From Armatimonadota bacterium (GTDB taxonomy: Bacteria; Armatimonadota; SYMT01), in contig JAJFMS010000296.1 of assembly GCA_020696885.1 (NCBI GenBank), positions 1-5,510 on the forward strand: DNA of 5,510 nt, written 5' to 3'. A model generated the notes under the pieces. It did not search any database. It was not told where the DNA came from and was given only the letters and a program-made list of their open reading frames with translations. Of this stretch, positions 3,756 to 5,510 are shown one piece after another; position 1 is the stretch's first letter; every line of letters begins with the position of its first letter. The translations under genes were made by a program, and so were the position numbers.

Positions 3756-5510
3756 TTACCGGGAACCTGGAGACAGCCGCGGGCGACGCTGAAGCAGGTG
3801 GGTCATCTCGTCCAGGTTCACCGGCGGGCTGAACAGGTTGCCCTGGCCGCAGTCACAGCGGGCCTGAACGGCAGTCTGGTGCTGCTGAACCGTCTCGATG
3901 CATTTGGCGGTGACGCTCACCTGGAGATCCCGCGCGATCGAGCACACGGCCCGGAGGATGGCGGGGTTCCCCATCGACCCATCGACCAGGGAGCGATCCA
4001 CCTTGAGCGATTGGATCGGCAGGTATTCGAGCAGCCGCAGGGAGCCGAACCGGGCGCCGAAGCTGTCGATCGCCAGTCCCAGGCCCAGCTTTCGCAAGGC
4101 GTGCATCCGGCGGAGTGCCAGCCCGGTATTCTCAATCAGCACGGCTTCCGGACACTCCAGGCGCAGGTGTTGGGGAGCCAGCCCGGCGGCGAGCAGGCTG
4201 GTTTCGAGCTCCGCCGCCAGCTCCTCGCACTGCAGGTCTTCTTCGGAGAGGTTGATGGTGACCTGGGTCTGCGCGTCCACGATGCCATTAGCAAACCAAT
4301 GACTCGCCTGGCTGCAGACCTCGCGGTGCACCCACCGGCTTATCACTCGGCCCAGCCCCGCTTGCCGCACGAGCGGAAAGAGCTCTCCCGCTTCGATCAG
4401 GCCCCGCTCAGGATGCTGCCACCGCAGCAGCGCCTCCATGCTCCGGATCCGCCCGGTTCCCAGGTCGACCTCGGGTTGATAGAACAAGCAGAGCTGGCCG
4501 TCCTCTAACGCCTTTCGGAGCCCGGCCTGCAGGGACGAGCTCTCCCGTTCTTCCGCCCGGGCCGGCTCGTCGAACAGCGCGTAGCATGCCTTTCCGGAGT
4601 TCTTGGCCCGGTAGAGCGCCACATCGGCATGGGCCAGCAACTCGGTGGCCTTTAGCTCCGAGGAGGCGCCCAGCGCCAGACCCATGCTCGCGGAGATCGC
4701 CACCTCTCGGCCGTCCAGGTGGATCGGCGCGTTCAGCGGGCCCAGCAGGCGTTCCGCGCAGAGCGCGAGGTCGGACAGTAACGAGACTTCCTCAAGCATC
4801 ACTACGAACTCGTCGCCGCCGATCCGCGCCACGGTGTCCCCGTCTCGCAGCAGCAGTTTCAGGCGGTGGCCGAACTCGCGGAGCACCGCGTCTCCCACCG
4901 GGTGGCCGTAGGTATCGTTGATGCGTTTGAAGCCGTCCAGATCCAGCGAGAGCACCCCGATCGGGTTCCGCGGCAGGTCGCGTACCTTCAGCCGGTGCTC
5001 CAGGCGCTGCAGCAGCAGCGTGCGGTTAGCGAGCCCGGTGACGGGATCCGTGAATGCCAACTGCGTGAGCTTCTCGAGCTGCTCCTGGTGAGCTGCCAGG
5101 TCCCGGAGTACCAGGACGATGGCTTTTCGTGACGAGATCAGTGGCTGGGTCCCGATGCATTCCACCCAACCCCAACCGCCGGTTGCCCCTTGCCGGCAGC
5201 GGAGCGTGCAGCGAAGCAGACCGGCCGGGTGGCCGCCGAGGGACCGGAGGCCTTCGGTAAGCTGAGCCACGTCGCCCGGATGAACGAAAGCCGGTAGGCC
5301 CAGTGAGGCGACGGTGCGTTGGAGGAGGCGGCCGGCCGCCGGGTTGGCGTAGACCACCACGTGGTCTTCTCCGAGGATCAAGAGCCCGTCCGGGTGCTCT
5401 TCGGCCAAGGCACGGAACGGTCCGAACTCGTTATCCGCCGCGTCCGGGTTGTTACCGGAATCGGAGTCGGCCTCCTCACAAAGGTCGACGCTGGGATGCA
5501 CGGTGGACAT
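3756..5510 (-). CDS. PAS-GGDEF-EAL c-di-GMP signalling protein with altered EAL site
   Basis: The product is 584 residues, starting at an ATG on the window's last bases. The upstream region is not visible, so the true start could lie further out. A PAS-like sensor domain spans about 32-137 (DGLLILGEDHVVVYANPAAGRLL). A coiled linker leads to a GGDEF domain at about 150-315. That domain keeps TDPVTGLANR (154-163), DLDGFKRINDTYGH (190-203), the signature GGDEF (231-235) and an RxxD product-inhibition site (RDGD, 222-225) exactly five residues before it, so diguanylate cyclase activity with feedback control is expected. The EAL domain (about 330-575) keeps E359-A-L, N420, E452, D482, K503, D505, E539 and Q556. 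However, the second Asp of DDFG is Ser (S483), and the first Glu of the AEGVE motif is Lys (K536 in AKCIE). Those positions are needed for metal binding and catalysis in phosphodiesterases such as RocR. No membrane segment or signal peptide is seen, so it is probably cytoplasmic. It converges on the LuxR-type gene. Confidence 0.93.
   Translation of the reverse strand: MSTVHPSVDLCEEADSDSGNNPDAADNEFGPFRALAEEHPDGLLILGEDHVVVYANPAAGRLLQRTVASLGLPAFVHPGDVAQLTEGLRSLGGHPAGLLRCTLRCRQGATGGWGWVECIGTQPLISSRKAIVLVLRDLAAHQEQLEKLTQLAFTDPVTGLANRTLLLQRLEHRLKVRDLPRNPIGVLSLDLDGFKRINDTYGHPVGDAVLREFGHRLKLLLRDGDTVARIGGDEFVVMLEEVSLLSDLALCAERLLGPLNAPIHLDGREVAISASMGLALGASSELKATELLAHADVALYRAKNSGKACYALFDEPARAEERESSSLQAGLRKALEDGQLCLFYQPEVDLGTGRIRSMEALLRWQHPERGLIEAGELFPLVRQAGLGRVISRWVHREVCSQASHWFANGIVDAQTQVTINLSEEDLQCEELAAELETSLLAAGLAPQHLRLECPEAVLIENTGLALRRMHALRKLGLGLAIDSFGARFGSLRLLEYLPIQSLKVDRSLVDGSMGNPAILRAVCSIARDLQVSVTAKCIETVQQHQTAVQARCDCGQGNLFSPPVNLDEMTHLLQRRPRLSPGSR

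Overview
The window is GC-rich bacterial DNA. Its genes show strong G/C bias at third codon positions, and its intergenic stretches are unusually long and less GC-rich. The gene content is regulatory and accessory: an alternative sigma factor, a LuxR-type regulator, a c-di-GMP protein and a pentapeptide-repeat protein. No rRNA, tRNA, CRISPR array, insertion sequence or phage gene was recognised. The phylum cannot be fixed from this. The compact sigma factor loosely resembles ones I associate with Armatimonadota and neighbouring phyla, but that is a weak impression, not a search result.

Layout. (1) 1-190, minus: the N-terminal part of a small membrane protein that runs off the left edge. (2) 191-761: a divergent intergenic region. 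Its GC-rich part (239-469) is a chain of stem-loops, its AT-rich part (513-600) is the likely promoter zone, and a doubtful 60-residue ORF (605-787) leads into the next gene. (3) 762-1223, plus: a pentapeptide-repeat protein with 21 uninterrupted repeats. (4) 1258-1908, minus: a two-domain sigma-70-family factor, convergent with the pentapeptide gene. (5) About 1909-2941: a long region with no convincing gene. It carries an 8-bp hairpin, a 30-bp tandem duplication, a 19-bp three-unit tandem repeat and a nested fold of about 97 nt. (6) 2942-3616, plus: a NarL/LuxR-type regulator whose receiver domain has lost its phosphorylation residues. (7) 3756-5510, minus: a PAS-GGDEF-EAL protein, convergent with the regulator. 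Its cyclase motifs are intact but its EAL site is altered.

The genes are single transcription units arranged in convergent or divergent pairs, so there is no operon to read. A plausible but unproven view is a signalling cluster: the sigma factor and the pseudo-receiver regulator control transcription from the repeat-rich region between them, and the PAS-GGDEF-EAL protein makes c-di-GMP. The least ordinary items are the structured or repeated non-coding segments (239-469, 2351-2592, 2623-2719) and the two degenerate signalling domains.
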